Assembly (NCBI GenBank): GCA_022393335.1 | Contig: JAJEKB010021681.1 | Span: forward strand, 105,808 to 169,807 | Direction: 5' to 3' | Length of the DNA: 64,000 nt | Source of the DNA: Macrotrachela quadricornifera | Lineage: Eukaryota; Rotifera; Eurotatoria; Philodinida; Philodinidae | Shown: positions 45,470 through 58,294 of the stretch, piece after piece | Position numbering within the stretch: the first letter of the stretch is position 1 | How the letters are laid out: the number at the start of each line of letters is the position of its first letter | The notes under the pieces: generated by a model | What the model saw: the letters and a program-made list of their open reading frames with translations, nothing else | Databases searched by the model: none | Told to the model about the DNA's origin: nothing | Program-made: the position numbers and the translations under genes

Positions 45470-48400
45470 TAGTAAATGAATCTGTATCTCTGCCGTACAC
45501 TAAGGACCGAGGATAAGATGTGATAATAATAATAATAATAGAGCCACTTATATATTTAAGATCTGAAATAGAAAATAACACTTTGTTTTAATGTAGTTTT
45601 GCATTATAATGTTATTGATGAAAATTGCACATTTCTGAAGGATGATAGTAAAAATTTACATCTAAAATACTGTTCTAATCGACAAGCTATTTTATCATTG
45701 CACAATTTTTCAACTGGCACGAGGAGAGTGTATTTTATCATTGTGGGATTTTCTTCAATGTCAAGATCGTGTGCAAAAATATATCAGGAAATGTAAAATG
45801 TCGGTCCTTGGATCACATGTTTTGAATGTTATGGTCGTGTTCAGATGCAACAACCTAGCAGAAAAAAATCTTCTAAAAGATAAATTTTGAACAGATCTTT
45901 GAGAAACGGTGGAATCAACAAATGAAGCCAATCTGGTAGTGGATGGAAAGTATATAAGTTAAGTTTTATACAGGACAACTTTTATCGATACTCGCTACTT
46001 ATATTTTATCACGATTTTCTATTGAATGTACGATTGTCGTTGTTGTCGAAATATCATATGGTACTGTAAGATGGCAAAAAATGTACGTTATAATCTTTTG
46101 TAATTTATTAGTTAAGACAATAAATTGAAGTGATGATGCTTGATTTTCATACTGTGAGAAAAATTTTGTTAATATTACAACTTGTTGTGCGTTAGATACT
46201 ATTTGTTTTAATCTGAATCTATTCAAGTAAAGCTACTGGCTATGTTTTGATCCTTCCATAATCGTATAAATATCAATCAATAAATTGAATGTTTCTACAT
46301 TATATGTCGATTTCTATAAATAATTATTCCTTATTTTAAATGAAAGCATACTTACAAGCGAATAACCATTTGTTGTATTTGAATGTGTTAAATTGTTTTT
46401 TTTAAAGATCATTTGATATAATCTCACGTAGCAGTTGAGCACTGAAGATACCATAATTATAAATTAGACAAAGATTAGTTAAAAATTATAAATGACTTGT
46501 TAATTTTAACGAATAAAATATATACTCAGCATATGAGAAAACACGAATGTCACCATGTGCGTTTATGTTGCTGATGCAATATCTTTATACAGAATTTCTT
46601 TTTTTTCCTTCTAGTAATTACACAATCTACGAGTAAGACCATTTATAATTTGTTTTTTATTGTATGTCGAATAAATTTCCAAATTGTTGTGAAATAACAA
46701 TTCAGTTTTTTTAGTTCTTATAACGCATGTGATTGAAAAGTCTATGTAAAACTTCTCAATTTCAAATCAAAATCTTACTAGAATCAATGGGACAATATAC
46801 GTAAAGAATATAATTAAGAAAATGATATATTGATAATTGAATGTTGATTCAGTCGAGCGATAGCGAAATGTCATAATCTAAGAATTAAATCTTTCAATTT
46901 GAGGTTATACCGTAAAATAGTTTCAGTTTCACTACTGGTAATATATCCATTTAATACTTAACGATCTTTGAATGAGTGAGCAAACGATATGTGTATCGAT
47001 TCAGATAACATTAGTAATAACTTCTTTGCTGTTATTTATTAATGAATGAAAAGTATATTTGGTAGGCGTGTTCCACGAAACAGTTGGTATACGCTGTTTT
47101 GAGAACGGCTGAACGAATCATATTTTCTTCTGGCTTATAAGAGTTTCTCAACGTACTCTTTCTTTTTGTCTTTAGAAAGTTTTCTCCAAAATCTTCGGAA
47201 GTAGAGTTTCTAGAAAACCGAAATTTTTCGAAGTATAAATGACGAAAAAAATGAGTTTTAGAATAGAATGGAAGTTAGAAGGGGAAAACTTTTGAATATA
47301 ATATTCGAATTCAGTATTGAAAGACGAACATTTTAAAAGAAAATTCAAGCCTCGAGCGTAAAACTCAAATTTATAAATTGAATTTCAACTTTTTTAAGTT
47401 AACGAAAAAGAATATGTATTTCATCATTGACTTTGTCAAGATTATTATGAATATAATATAGCAGATAAGAGTTTCGTTTTTATATTCTTCTTCAATGTTA
47501 TGGTTAAGTCATATAATACAGTGTAAACAATCGAAACTTTATTTTTGTTTTCTTTCTCAAATTGGGTTCTTCTGTCTATGATTAAAGTAGAAGAATGAAA
47601 ACATATCTGTAAATATTACTGCATCACACAACGAACTCATCGTTGCAATGAAAAAGGAATTTTTTTGAGAAGTGCCACCCTCAAGATTGTTATCTATTTT
47701 GGCCTAATTTGGTATGTGCTCACTGTTCAAATATTATGAAAAAAACATTTGAATCAGAGAAATGTTTTAAATCATAGTTGAGAGTATTCAAAAAAAGATT
47801 TTCATGTATCTGGCAAAACCGATTACATTCAGTTGAATAAATATAGTATCTTTCATATTATGTCTTTTTCTGAAAAAAAACAACATTTTCGTTCGAACTT
47901 CAAAAATATCTGAACTGCGAAGGTCGATATTGTTCCAAAGACTTTTCAACAGTACCTTATTTAGAAGAACGAATATTGCACCGAGTCAAAAGTAGCAAAT
48001 TAAGCCTCATAAGTTGTGTCAAAGGAAAACAATTCTTGTTACACCAATTATCTTAGATGAATCCTTCTCAAGTTTGAATAAATGTAATTAAGACAAAATA
48101 TTGCGTTTTGGTACATCTAAAAATAATTGTTTTCATAAATTCCACCTGTAATCGATTGAACTGATTTTTTTGTGCAAAAGTACTTAGCATTTGATAATAC
48201 TAGTAAATATGAAAGTCGATTCGAATTCATGTACTATGCTTTAGCAGTTAGAACAGTTAATATTTTCAGTCACTTCAGCTTTGTTCACAGACATATCACA
48301 AAATTATTAGAATCTTTAGAAAATCTTAGTCAAAAAAAACAACACTCTTACAATTATGACTATGCAGAACGTCCGTACAGGTGACAAAGAAAAATGAAAA

Positions 48401-49191
48401 CAATTGGGCAGCTTTAACATTCAATAATTTGAAAATTTTTGCATTTAGACTGCAAACTACATATTTCTAAAATGATCGTAAAGCCTGTCTTTGGAAAAAG
48501 TTTCCATTTGAAATTTGATCACAATATTTGTCAAAAAAATCATTACTAAGGAGCTAAAACTCTATGAAAATAATTTCGATGTGAGAAGAATAGCATATTT
48601 TCAAAACTTCATCTATAATTCCTCTAGATTAATCAGGTATTATTCATAATAATAATATTTATTCTATCGATGATCGAAGTCGGCTAGCTTCACGTTTATC
48701 ATGAAATATGGCAGTGATTATTTACGAAATACAATCCTTTAGCAGTGATGATATATGAGACAAGCATAATACTTATAAAATGTTTATCATAGAAATTGCA
48801 CACCAATACATTTTCAAATGTTTTTTATGATTAACATTTACACATAATGATAAAGATAGAGTTTGGTAATTTTACAAAAGCCTTGCCTTAAGTTTTCTTC
48901 TGATTGCTCCATATATCAGATTAAGATCAATTGATTGAATAAATGTAACCGTCTTTGTAATCAAGAAACATTACAAGAGATTACCGTCTAGTTTATTTCG
49001 ATTAAAATTTATGAAAATATTTGAGACATTGATCTGTCAATATTTTAATTCAGAAATTTTTATACATGTTTAATGAGATTTTGTAATAGGATCGGATTGT
49101 CTCTGATTTCAATAACGATAAAAGTTGTAAATATGTGAGAGCTGTGCTGAGTTGTATTTATAGCGAAACTTATAAGAAGATATCTTTGTTC
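45470..49191. other. intergenic, no clear gene
   Basis: A TAA/AAT trinucleotide microsatellite lies at about 45522-45540. The rest is AT-rich with only short open frames (for example 75 codons on the minus strand ending at 45999) that show no domain. Nothing further supported. Confidence 0.35.
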
Positions 49192-49200
49192 ATGTTAATC

Positions 49201-52200
49201 ATGCAACAATTTGGCTCTTCCATTATCTTCCTTATTCTCTTGGTTTGGGCCATTAGTTCCATTAATGGCTCGCATTATCGGTAAGATTCAATATCTTTTT
49301 TCTTATTTTTATTGTAATATATGTACATCGAAAGAGGTGGCACGTTATCTTGGACAATAAATTCTGTTTCGAACAATGTCACCACAACTCAAACAGAGAT
49401 ACCCGTTCGCATTACACAACGACATTCATGGCGTCGATCATATGGTCAGAATCATTTTTGTAATAAGACAACTATTGCTTCAAACGGTTTGATTGGTGAA
49501 GGTGCACTCAATACTTCAATCAGAGGAAAAAACATACCAGCTATGGTAGAATGTACTGATTTTAGTGAACAATTCGACTATAGCAGTGGAGAGAGATCAA
49601 CATCAATTACACTTCCTTTGAACAGTCGAATAGAATATTTCTATGAAGGATGTTGTTGGATAGATTTGCTACCACCAGACACTAACAATGGTAATACTAC
49701 TGAAAGAAAACGATATTATCCAAAAGTTTTATTTCCCATAAAATTCTTCGAAATTGCTAAAGTTAAAAACCATATGAATTGAACTCTTCTAAAGTTGCAA
49801 TAGGTCACTGATCATAATTTGCATAAACTGCAATAATGAACTGAAACTGAACCATATTAGCTCACCATCCCAGAATTGATATGACACGGTTACGTCCAAA
49901 TATTTTTGTTGGATACTTCGACTGATCTGTCCAAACATTCCAAACTGTCCTTTGTGATTCCATAAATCTTAAAAAACATAGAATAGCAGGATTTTTGAGT
50001 AAAAATTGAACTCTTATCAAGTTACTATGATTGTAACTAAACGAATTCAGAATGAGAAGCTTATGAAAATAAAATGCTATAGTGAATGATGGAAAAAAAA
50101 TATAGATATAATATTTGAATTTTAATTGGACTTTGTTTCATACTAATGTGGTAGGTCTAGAATTATTTCATGCCACTTTCTTATGCTTAAAATCTCCTTC
50201 TCGGATATCCTGCAACATCTATGCCTCTCTTTCATTAGACACAACAGACTATTGATCACAAATATCAGATTTTTTCAAATGCGATCAATATTGAAAAAAA
50301 TACTGAGTATTTAAAGTGATTTAACAAAATCTATTGTTGTTCTAAGAACTCACCGAAACATTTAAGTTATATCGAAAATAATATCAATCAACGTAGGATG
50401 TATTTCTCTAGCCGCATTGATGGAAATCTCTTTAGTTTTAGATTACTCCTGGTCAATAAACACAAAGTTAGTATTATTTGGAATAAACTTTCTTTTCGAT
50501 GATTAAGAACATAGAAACAACAGTTGTACTCTATAAATAACCTTCTATTGATATACAACTAAAATCATTTCTGTAATTTTCAGACAGTTGCTGACTATAC
50601 TTAGGAAAACTTTACAGTTGTAGTGTTTCGCTAGGTCAAAATATTTTCCCTTAAAAATGCTTCAAGTACATACTATTCCATATAGTTTTCTACAATAATT
50701 TTGAATTTCATATCACTCTGAATTATTTTAGGTGGAGCATGGTCGTTGAAAGTTGTCATCAATACAAATCGCCGTCGCGACGGAAAGTAAGTTCAATATT
50801 CTCAATATAAAGTCGCTCATATTTGTTTCTTGATAATAGATTGAATAATTCGCCAAGATCAGCAATGAATCCTATTGTTCAAGTTCAGCTTGGAAAGGTA
50901 CACACCATTCGGATTCCAATGGCTGATAGTGATGGTGATGTTGTACGATGTCGATGGGGACAAATGAAAGACAAAGAATGTGGCAGCATCTGCTCACCAA
51001 AAGGTCCTCTCAGAGCAGATCCATGCGAACTAAATTACACCGCCAATCGACTTGGTTATGCGGCTGTTGCTTTGGTCATTGAAGATTTTGATTCTGACAG
51101 CAAAGTTCTCTCATCCATTCCACTTCAGTTTCTAATTCATATTGTTAATGAAACTAGGAAAACAAATGATTCAAATATTTGCCCCCAACCATCTGTGTAT
51201 ATTGGTGATAGACCACAGGGTGCTTGTATTGGGGTTCAATCAAACTCGACAGTGACTGAAAAAATTAAATTTCGTATTCCATGTGTGAATACAAGCACTA
51301 CTTTAGTCAACATTCTTACAGTATCACCATCGGGTATGAGCAAAGGACCTATTGTACAACATTCTTCTGATCCCAATCTGTACTCGATGGAAATTCAATG
51401 GACACCTCGACCTGACCAATATGGCATTCACCAACTATGTTTGACACCAGTCGATTCTGAACAACAAACAGGTTCACAAATATGTCTCACATTTCAAGTT
51501 GATATTCAACCGCCTCGATTAATTAGCATGAATCCTACAGGACTTGTGCCTAACATCCAATCAATATGGACAATCGAAACCGATAGAGACATTGGCTCAC
51601 CACGACGATCCAGCGGTGTCAATATTCGCTTTTTCAAACGATCAAACAACGTAGAAGTATTTCGAATTGATGTTGCTTCGAATTCTCTTGTCCGTTATGA
51701 AAGACGAAGAATTACATTCTATACAACTGGTCAGATGTGGGACGAAGTGAGTAAATTTTTGATAGAGTATACATATAAAAATAAACGTAGAATTTAATCC
51801 TTTTACAGTTCATGAATGTATAATTATCTACAAAACTTGTAATATTCATTTGCTTAGTCAACATCCATTTTAGAATTTATCAAAATGGTATATTAGTTTT
51901 CGATACATATGTTGACTATTTTGATGAATATTTAAAGAATTAGTAGACTTCTACATTCTTATCCGTAATAAAAGACTTTTCTATCTTACGATATTTTGAA
52001 TATAACGGATGTACCGTAATAAATGATCCTTTCAATATTTTGAAGATTTCTTTATTATTATCCCTGCGATTAAAACATTTTTATTTAATAAAATATAGCA
52101 TTTGAAATTCTCTACAAAACCATATACGGTTTGAATATAAGCCCATTTTTAAATATATTTGAAAAAAGATCAAAAGTAAAAACATACAAATTGCTGAAAA

Positions 52201-53749
52201 TATATCACAAGACGGAGCATAGGAAGTTTTGCAACCTACATAAGACTGTTCCTTTAATAATTGTATTTTTGTATGTAAAATGGACGAATTTTTGAGCCGT
52301 CACGTTTTTGATTATACATACAAGAAATTTTTTTAGTACATAATGAATTTGTTTTCTCTTATTTCAGCTTGTCATTATCTGACATGCTTTATTAATAAGA
52401 AATAAAATACATCACAGGATGCATTGTGAAAAGTTCTATAATCTACTAAGAACAATTATAAAAAGATGCCATACAAAAAAGAACAAATTCATTGTATACT
52501 TTAAAAAAATCTCATATTTGCACGAATGAATTCTGGCCATTGAAAACAGCATACATTTTGGAAACAAAAACTGCAACTATTCAATAATCGGCCTTATGTG
52601 AATTATAGAGCTTTTCATGTTGCATCCTATAGTATATTTTTTTTTTGTTAAGTGAAGTGAATGATGAAAATTTGGAATGCGAGGTACGGCCATTCATTAT
52701 ACGTAATCAGTTTGATAGTATAACATTTAGTATGTTTTTACTTTTCATCTCGTTTCAAATATATTTAAAGTAGGTTTTCATATAAACCGTATATGGTTTT
52801 GTAGAGAATTTCAAGTGCCATATTTTGATAATAAAAATGTTTTAATCCTAGAGATAATAGGGGGAAAATTTTTAAAATAGTAAGAGGTCCATTTATTATG
52901 GAACAAGCATTATATAGGGTAAAAACGAAAGTTCATCATACTTAGGGTGAAGAATATTATATTCTGTTGGATAGTGGAGTGGCTATCATAAACGAATCAT
53001 GTGGTATTGAATCAGCACCTATCACTGATACGAATGTGTGGACATTTCAAATCATAAAACAAACGACTATTTTACCAACTGCAAGTACAAATAAATTGTA
53101 TCCAATAACAACTGAAAAAACCACTCGGACAGCTACACAGAATATGCCAGAAAATATCGTATCAACTGTAAAGGTGGGGCCAGGAGGTATCATGTCAACT
53201 GCAAAGATGGTACCAGAAGGTATCGTCACAACCGCAAAGGTTTTACCAGAAGTTGCCATCACAACAGCAAAGGTCATACCAGAAGTTGCCATCACAACCG
53301 CAAAGATCGTGCCAGAAAATGCTACATCAAGTACGCAAACAACAACAACATCAGGTACTCATATTCATCCAGCATGCTGTCGATGGCTTCAATTTGGTAG
53401 TATTTCAAATGAGACTACCAATGCCGACAATCCAATTTTTACTTTTTGTTTTACTGTCAATACAACGTTTGCCGATGTCACCATAGCAGCCAATACGTGG
53501 GTGCCATGTGCAAAATGGAAGATGTCAAATGCTGCTGATCCTTTCATGGAACTTTATTCAGAAAACAATAGACAACTTCTGGCTGAAAACGATGATGGCA
53601 ATAGTATTCCATCGTTGAATTGCTATGCTTCAGTATTGAGCTGCCGCCTTCCTAGGGGTGACTATCGAGTAATCATTCGAAATCCTAAATGTGCGTACGG
53701 TTACTTTGAATTACGCGTTTTAGCTGAGATACCGGGTACACAAAAGTAG
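49201..53749 (+). CDS. Secreted multidomain protein with 11-aa repeats and PPC-like C-terminus
   Basis: Exons 49201-49280, 49335-49690, 50732-50786, 50840-51746 and 52946-53749 join in phase to give 733 residues. Residues 1-23 form a signal peptide (IIFLILLVWAISSING); an in-frame ATG at 49192 would add three residues. An N-terminal domain with several Cys follows (RGGTLSWTINSV...WRRS...FCNKTT). Next come GGAWSLKVVINTNRRRDGK and a region with beta-sandwich, extracellular-repeat character (IRIPMADSDGDVVRCRW...YGIHQLCLTPVDSE). A Thr/Pro linker holds about five 11-residue units (ITTAKVIPEVA). The last domain (DPFMELYSENNRQLLAENDD...PRGDYRVIIRNP) resembles bacterial pre-peptidase C-terminal (PPC) beta-domains. 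It is probably an extracellular matrix or coat protein; no enzyme motif is visible. The last intron (51747-52945) is unusually long because it holds foldback 6. Confidence 0.78.
51960..52935. repeat. long imperfect foldback 6, in an intron
   Basis: The left arm (about 51960-52230) pairs with the right arm (about 52680-52935). TTCTCTACAAAACCATATAC at about 52109 matches GTATATGGTTTTGTAGAGAA near 52788, and TTAAATATATTTGAAA matches TTTCAAATATATTTAA. The loop is about 450 nt with no gene seen. It lies wholly in the last intron of the 49201-53749 gene and accounts for most of that intron. Confidence 0.85.
53150..53330 (+). repeat. 33-bp coding tandem repeat, about 5 copies
   Basis: Units such as ATCACAACCGCAAAG plus a variable codon and CCAGAAG encode ITTAKVxPEVA. 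Two adjacent units are nearly identical at the nucleotide level, indicating recent expansion. It forms part of the extracellular linker of the 49201-53749 protein. Confidence 0.85.
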
Positions 53750-55200
53750 CCCGGTATGGCATGTTTGATGCATTGACAAGAAAAAATGCTTAGTTGACAC
53801 TTATATAGTCCTGAGAGAAAAAACTGTTGTTTTCTATTCTTAAAATATATGCATCAGTACTCAAAAATTGTGACGTTATACACTTGATATGAGAAAAAAG
53901 ATCGTATAAAATGAATCAAGAGAAAAGCATGATGGATGAGCTGGCTTATTTCATCGGAAAAACGAAGCTTCCGTGTTTCAATACGAAACGAAAATGTTTA
54001 GTTATTTTTTTTCAGGATGCATATTAGTATAAAGAAAATGCTATGGAATTGCGATGAAATTTATATATTTGAGAAATATTTTGATTCGTTTATCAAATGA
54101 ATCATTCCTTATTCGTGCGCTGAAAAATAGTACTCTCAAATATTATGCAAGCAGAAAAAGGCATATAAACTCTTTAATATAAAAACTCGTATTTGTAAGG
54201 TTAATCTCAATTTCAAGTATCGGAATAGGTTTGTTGCAATTGCTTCGAATTTGATCGATAATCTTTGAGTTTAAGTCTCTATCAAAGCGAAGCGTAAACC
54301 CAAGATATTGTTCATAAGCAAAATATGAAGGGCAGATCAGTGTGAAGCTGACAAAAGATCATGCATCATCATAAAGAGACAAAAATTCATATAATAGAAT
54401 AGTCTAAGAATGAAAACAGAAAGACATCACCATAGAGAATGAATCCATGGTATGGAATATTACATCAACTATAAGATAATTACAACACGCAATTGTACCT
54501 TCAAGTTGACTAACATGACCAAAAAAAAAATCGAAATTTGCACTATAACCTCCCGTCGGTATGAATTACATTATCAGAGCAACTGGTATGTGACAATAAT
54601 TTATCTATATAGTCATCATTTCAGATGTATGAACAATAATGATGGAGAATGATACGTTTTTGATTCTTATTAGATGCAACGGTATAAGTTAATTCAAGAC
54701 TTTTAGGCAATAAATATTTGAATAGAGTACACAAATACACTAATGTATTAGTATCAGCAAATTCGATAGTTACTACAATGAAGACACTAATGAATACAAT
54801 CCTACATAATTGAGATAATTAAAAAAAATGAACTTTTCGTTTTTAAATGGTAAAATTTATTACTGAAAATTGAAGATCAACTTATGATAAACATGTTCTA
54901 GTTTTGATTCATGCTTTATTACATCTAGAAATAATCTCGATTTCTTTATTTCTTTAATGAAAATGCGTAAAATATCATGTACAATACGATATTAAGTGAA
55001 ATAATGTTTGTACTGAATTATGTCCATGTAATAAATAAGTTTTCTTTACCAATCATATAAAAATACTATTGATTAGGTATTTAACTAAGAAAGGATATTA
55101 TCATATGTATATATAAAATTTATTTAAAATTAAAACGTTTTAAACGACAAAATGTAATACAACAATCTTCATTCAATCAAAATGATGTCCCCACGCTAAA
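53750..55200. other. intergenic
   Basis: AT-rich 3' flank of the secreted-protein gene. No gene seen. Confidence 0.35.
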
Positions 55201-55377
55201 ATGCATAATTGTATAATGCCACATTGTAAAAATGTAACTGAATTGACAACAGTTAATGAATTACATCTTCCATATGACGATTATTCAGGAACACAAATGG
55301 TATCAAATGGAAATAATCTTCAAACATTTTCAATTATTTTTCTTTCATTTCTAATATATTACATTCAACGAGGGTGA
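55201..55377 (+). CDS. possible terminal exon or small GPI-type peptide, 58 aa
   Basis: The frame from ATG 55201 to TGA 55377 reads MHNCIMPHCKNVTEL at the start and ends in a hydrophobic stretch (FSIIFLSFLIYYI) with a two-residue tail. That is the layout of the last exon of a small Cys-rich GPI-anchored protein. No preceding exon with a signal peptide was found, so it may be a fragment or chance. Confidence 0.25.
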   Translation: MHNCIMPHCKNVTELTTVNELHLPYDDYSGTQMVSNGNNLQTFSIIFLSFLIYYIQRG

Positions 55378-55717
55378 AATGTAAAAGAAAATAATCAACG
55401 GAAATAATATATAATTTTTTTTCTTAAACAAATTTTCATACAAATAATAATTATGTAATACATTAATATTTCATGATTTGATTTCTTTCTTAAATTTTTC
55501 TACATTTTCAATTTTTTAAATAAAAAAAGTGTTAAAATTCAGTTTGTTGTAATAGTAACGATACTATATAAGATTAAAAGAAAAACATCAATTTAAATAT
55601 TCAATTTTATTATACTAATCATTAGATGATTAATGAATAACTACCCCATGTCACAAATACCGGATCATTTTTAGTGGTGAACCGTGGTTCATCGATAATA
55701 AATATTCTGATAAACTA

Positions 55718-56700
55718 CAGATGTGTTTAAAAACACTTGCACAAAATTTCTTTTTAATCTTCGAATCTTTTTCCTATGGTTCGAAGTAGCTATAAGCGCC
55801 ATTTTTTTAGGGCTGACTCTACAGTAGTTGTACCAGATAACCATCATAGAGAACTTCGGATTTTCTTATTTTCAATGTAAATCTATATGATTATATTATC
55901 TTCTTCCCTCTCAAAAATTCTAGTATATATCTCTACTATACTGTTGAAACAAAGCCATAAAGATCTGCCTGTATGATCTATTGTAAAACAAGTGTTCTAC
56001 TAAGAACTATCTACTACAATAGTGCCAGAGTAAAATAAACCATCGTTAGTCAAAACATCCAAACCAACAAATGAAATATTCACCTGTAAAAGTAAACAAA
56101 AGTTTATGAATGAGACCATATTGCAAATCAAGATGTGTTGTCTATTATATGTTGAGATGCAATTTTGATGGTCTTTATTAAGTTTATACGCTTGAGAGCC
56201 GCCTATTTTTTACTGTTAGATGTAAGCGATGAAAAGAGCGATATCGCTTTAAAAAAGCTGTATCATCAATGGCGTTTCTAATGAGGAAAATAATTGAAAA
56301 TGTATCAATCATGTCATTGAACAATTCGTTAGCATTAATACGCTTTAAATACTTCAATATTTATCAGATATCTTGGACATTCATTTCATAGGAACCTTCT
56401 ATCAGCCACAAACTATATTGCTGAGAAAATAAAGTCAAAATAAATTGGTGCACTCCATCATTTTTCAGGTGAAGAAGTTAAAAATGTTGAAATTTGCGTT
56501 GTAGTTGATTTTAATATGTCCAAGGAAAAAACATCTTTACTTTGTATATCTTCCAAACGTGAACAAAGGGAATATCAAATTATGCTGTTTTATAGTACTT
56601 TTCGTGGGCTATAAACCATAATAGAAAACAATCCGAAGAGAATGTGTATATAGGATAATATCTGTAAAAAAAGATGTTCAAGTTTTTTTGAACACAGCTG
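55718..56700. mobile_element. Tc1/mariner-like element, decayed, TA target duplication
   Basis: Terminal inverted repeats: CAGATGTGTTTAAAAACACT at the left end, and the reverse complement of the right end CAGCTGTGTTCAAAAAAACT. About 22 bp match with four differences. TA lies directly outside both ends (55716-55717 and 56701-56702), as expected for Tc1/mariner insertion. The 983-bp length suits a small or shortened member. I could not recover a transposase frame, so it is dead or non-autonomous. Confidence 0.65.
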
Positions 56701-58294
56701 TATCTATCATGCGATATACATGTATTTTCAACACTTATCAATATTTAAGAACTCTCTGTCTTCATAATAACTTTCTATGTAGCATTAACATTACTCTCAA
56801 GAGTATTTACTTTTACATACATGATATGATTTCGTTTCGTATGACAGATCAAGGACAACAAGAGCAAAAGAACAAAATATTTTGATGGTTCGACTAAACA
56901 CATAAATTTTTGTATGATAAATCATTTTTTCAAAGTAAGCAAAAGTTATCGTATTCGAAAAGACACGTAAACGTAGTAGTGAAGCCTCTATGACAAACAG
57001 TGGCATCTTTTTTTTATTAATTTTTCTATTTAAAAAAAAAATGCATAAAAATCGAAAGGTATTGGACGACACTGGAAGGAAAGAAAAAGTAAAAATAGTA
57101 ATACAAAACAGAAAAACATCGATTATTCATAACATCAATTTTATTTTTCATTTATTACGTAGACTTTTCGGTATCTAAGCATCCAGGTCAAACATTCACG
57201 GTCATAAACGATCGTTTACTAAGAAAAAAGGAGATGTACGGTGGCCATGCAAAATTACGGAGGAATTAGCAGGCAAACTATCCATTTCCGTATACGGCGA
57301 TGTACGACTGTCACATACTATGGTATATCAGCGCGCACTGTTGTATACGGTGGGCGTATGTTCAGTTTTATAGTACATCTGTGAAAGTCATTGCACATAG
57401 TTTAATGAATAATAACTATAATTATGTTTTAATTTATTTATTTTTATTTCAGATAATTATAATATATATATATCAATAAACATTAAGTATTTTTTTCTCA
57501 ATTTATTTCTATTTATTGTAGATTATTATAATATAAATATCAACTACCACTAAATATATTCATTTTTTTTATTATTATTTATTTTTGATTAATATTAAAC
57601 ATATATAAATTACAGAAAGGTAAGTATTCTACATCATGAACTCATTTAATATTATTTTTAGTTTTAGTTTTTTTTATTTTGAGAAATAAATTTAATCCCA
57701 TAGTAGGAGACGAGGAGATGGTAAGCTGGGTTATTTCGTATCTATTTGGTCAAAATCAATCATTAACGACCATATCAGTAGTGTCATACTTGAAAGTTGA
57801 ATCCATGTATTTAACTAATCTCTTCCTTCTGCTTCTGCGTGGTTCCCTATCTCCTCTTGAAACGGTTAGATCCCCACTCTCATCCTCAAGATATGGCAAT
57901 GTTTTAACTTTAGAGACATCTTCTATGCACTCTTTTGTAGAAAAATGAATAGGAAATCTATTAGTAAAAAGACAAGATCTGTGATTGCAAGGCAAGAAGA
58001 GAAAGGCTGAAAATAACACTATTATTCTTTATATAACACAAATTAAGAGTCCTGATCCAACCAATAGACTTAACTACAATATGGTGTGTCAATTCTTTAT
58101 ACACTGTATTCAGTTTTTAAATTTTTTTGTATGACATCGATTTTTATAAATTTTTGACAGATTAAGAATACAACGTATAGACAAAAATTTACTCGACCTT
58201 TTCTACATCGACAAGCAGTTTCTATCTTAATATAAGATTAAACCATTAGATTAGTGTTCAGCAAAAATACATCCTCTCATTTCAGCTCAAGACA
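56701..58294. other. intergenic upstream of the acyltransferase gene
   Basis: It contains a less AT-rich patch at about 57180-57360 with several short palindromes (AAACGATCGTTT, GTATAC), and AT-rich sequence elsewhere. A TTTCAG acceptor (AG at 58284-58285) 9 bp before the ATG at 58295 could end a 5' UTR intron or be a trans-splice site. No gene seen. Confidence 0.4.
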
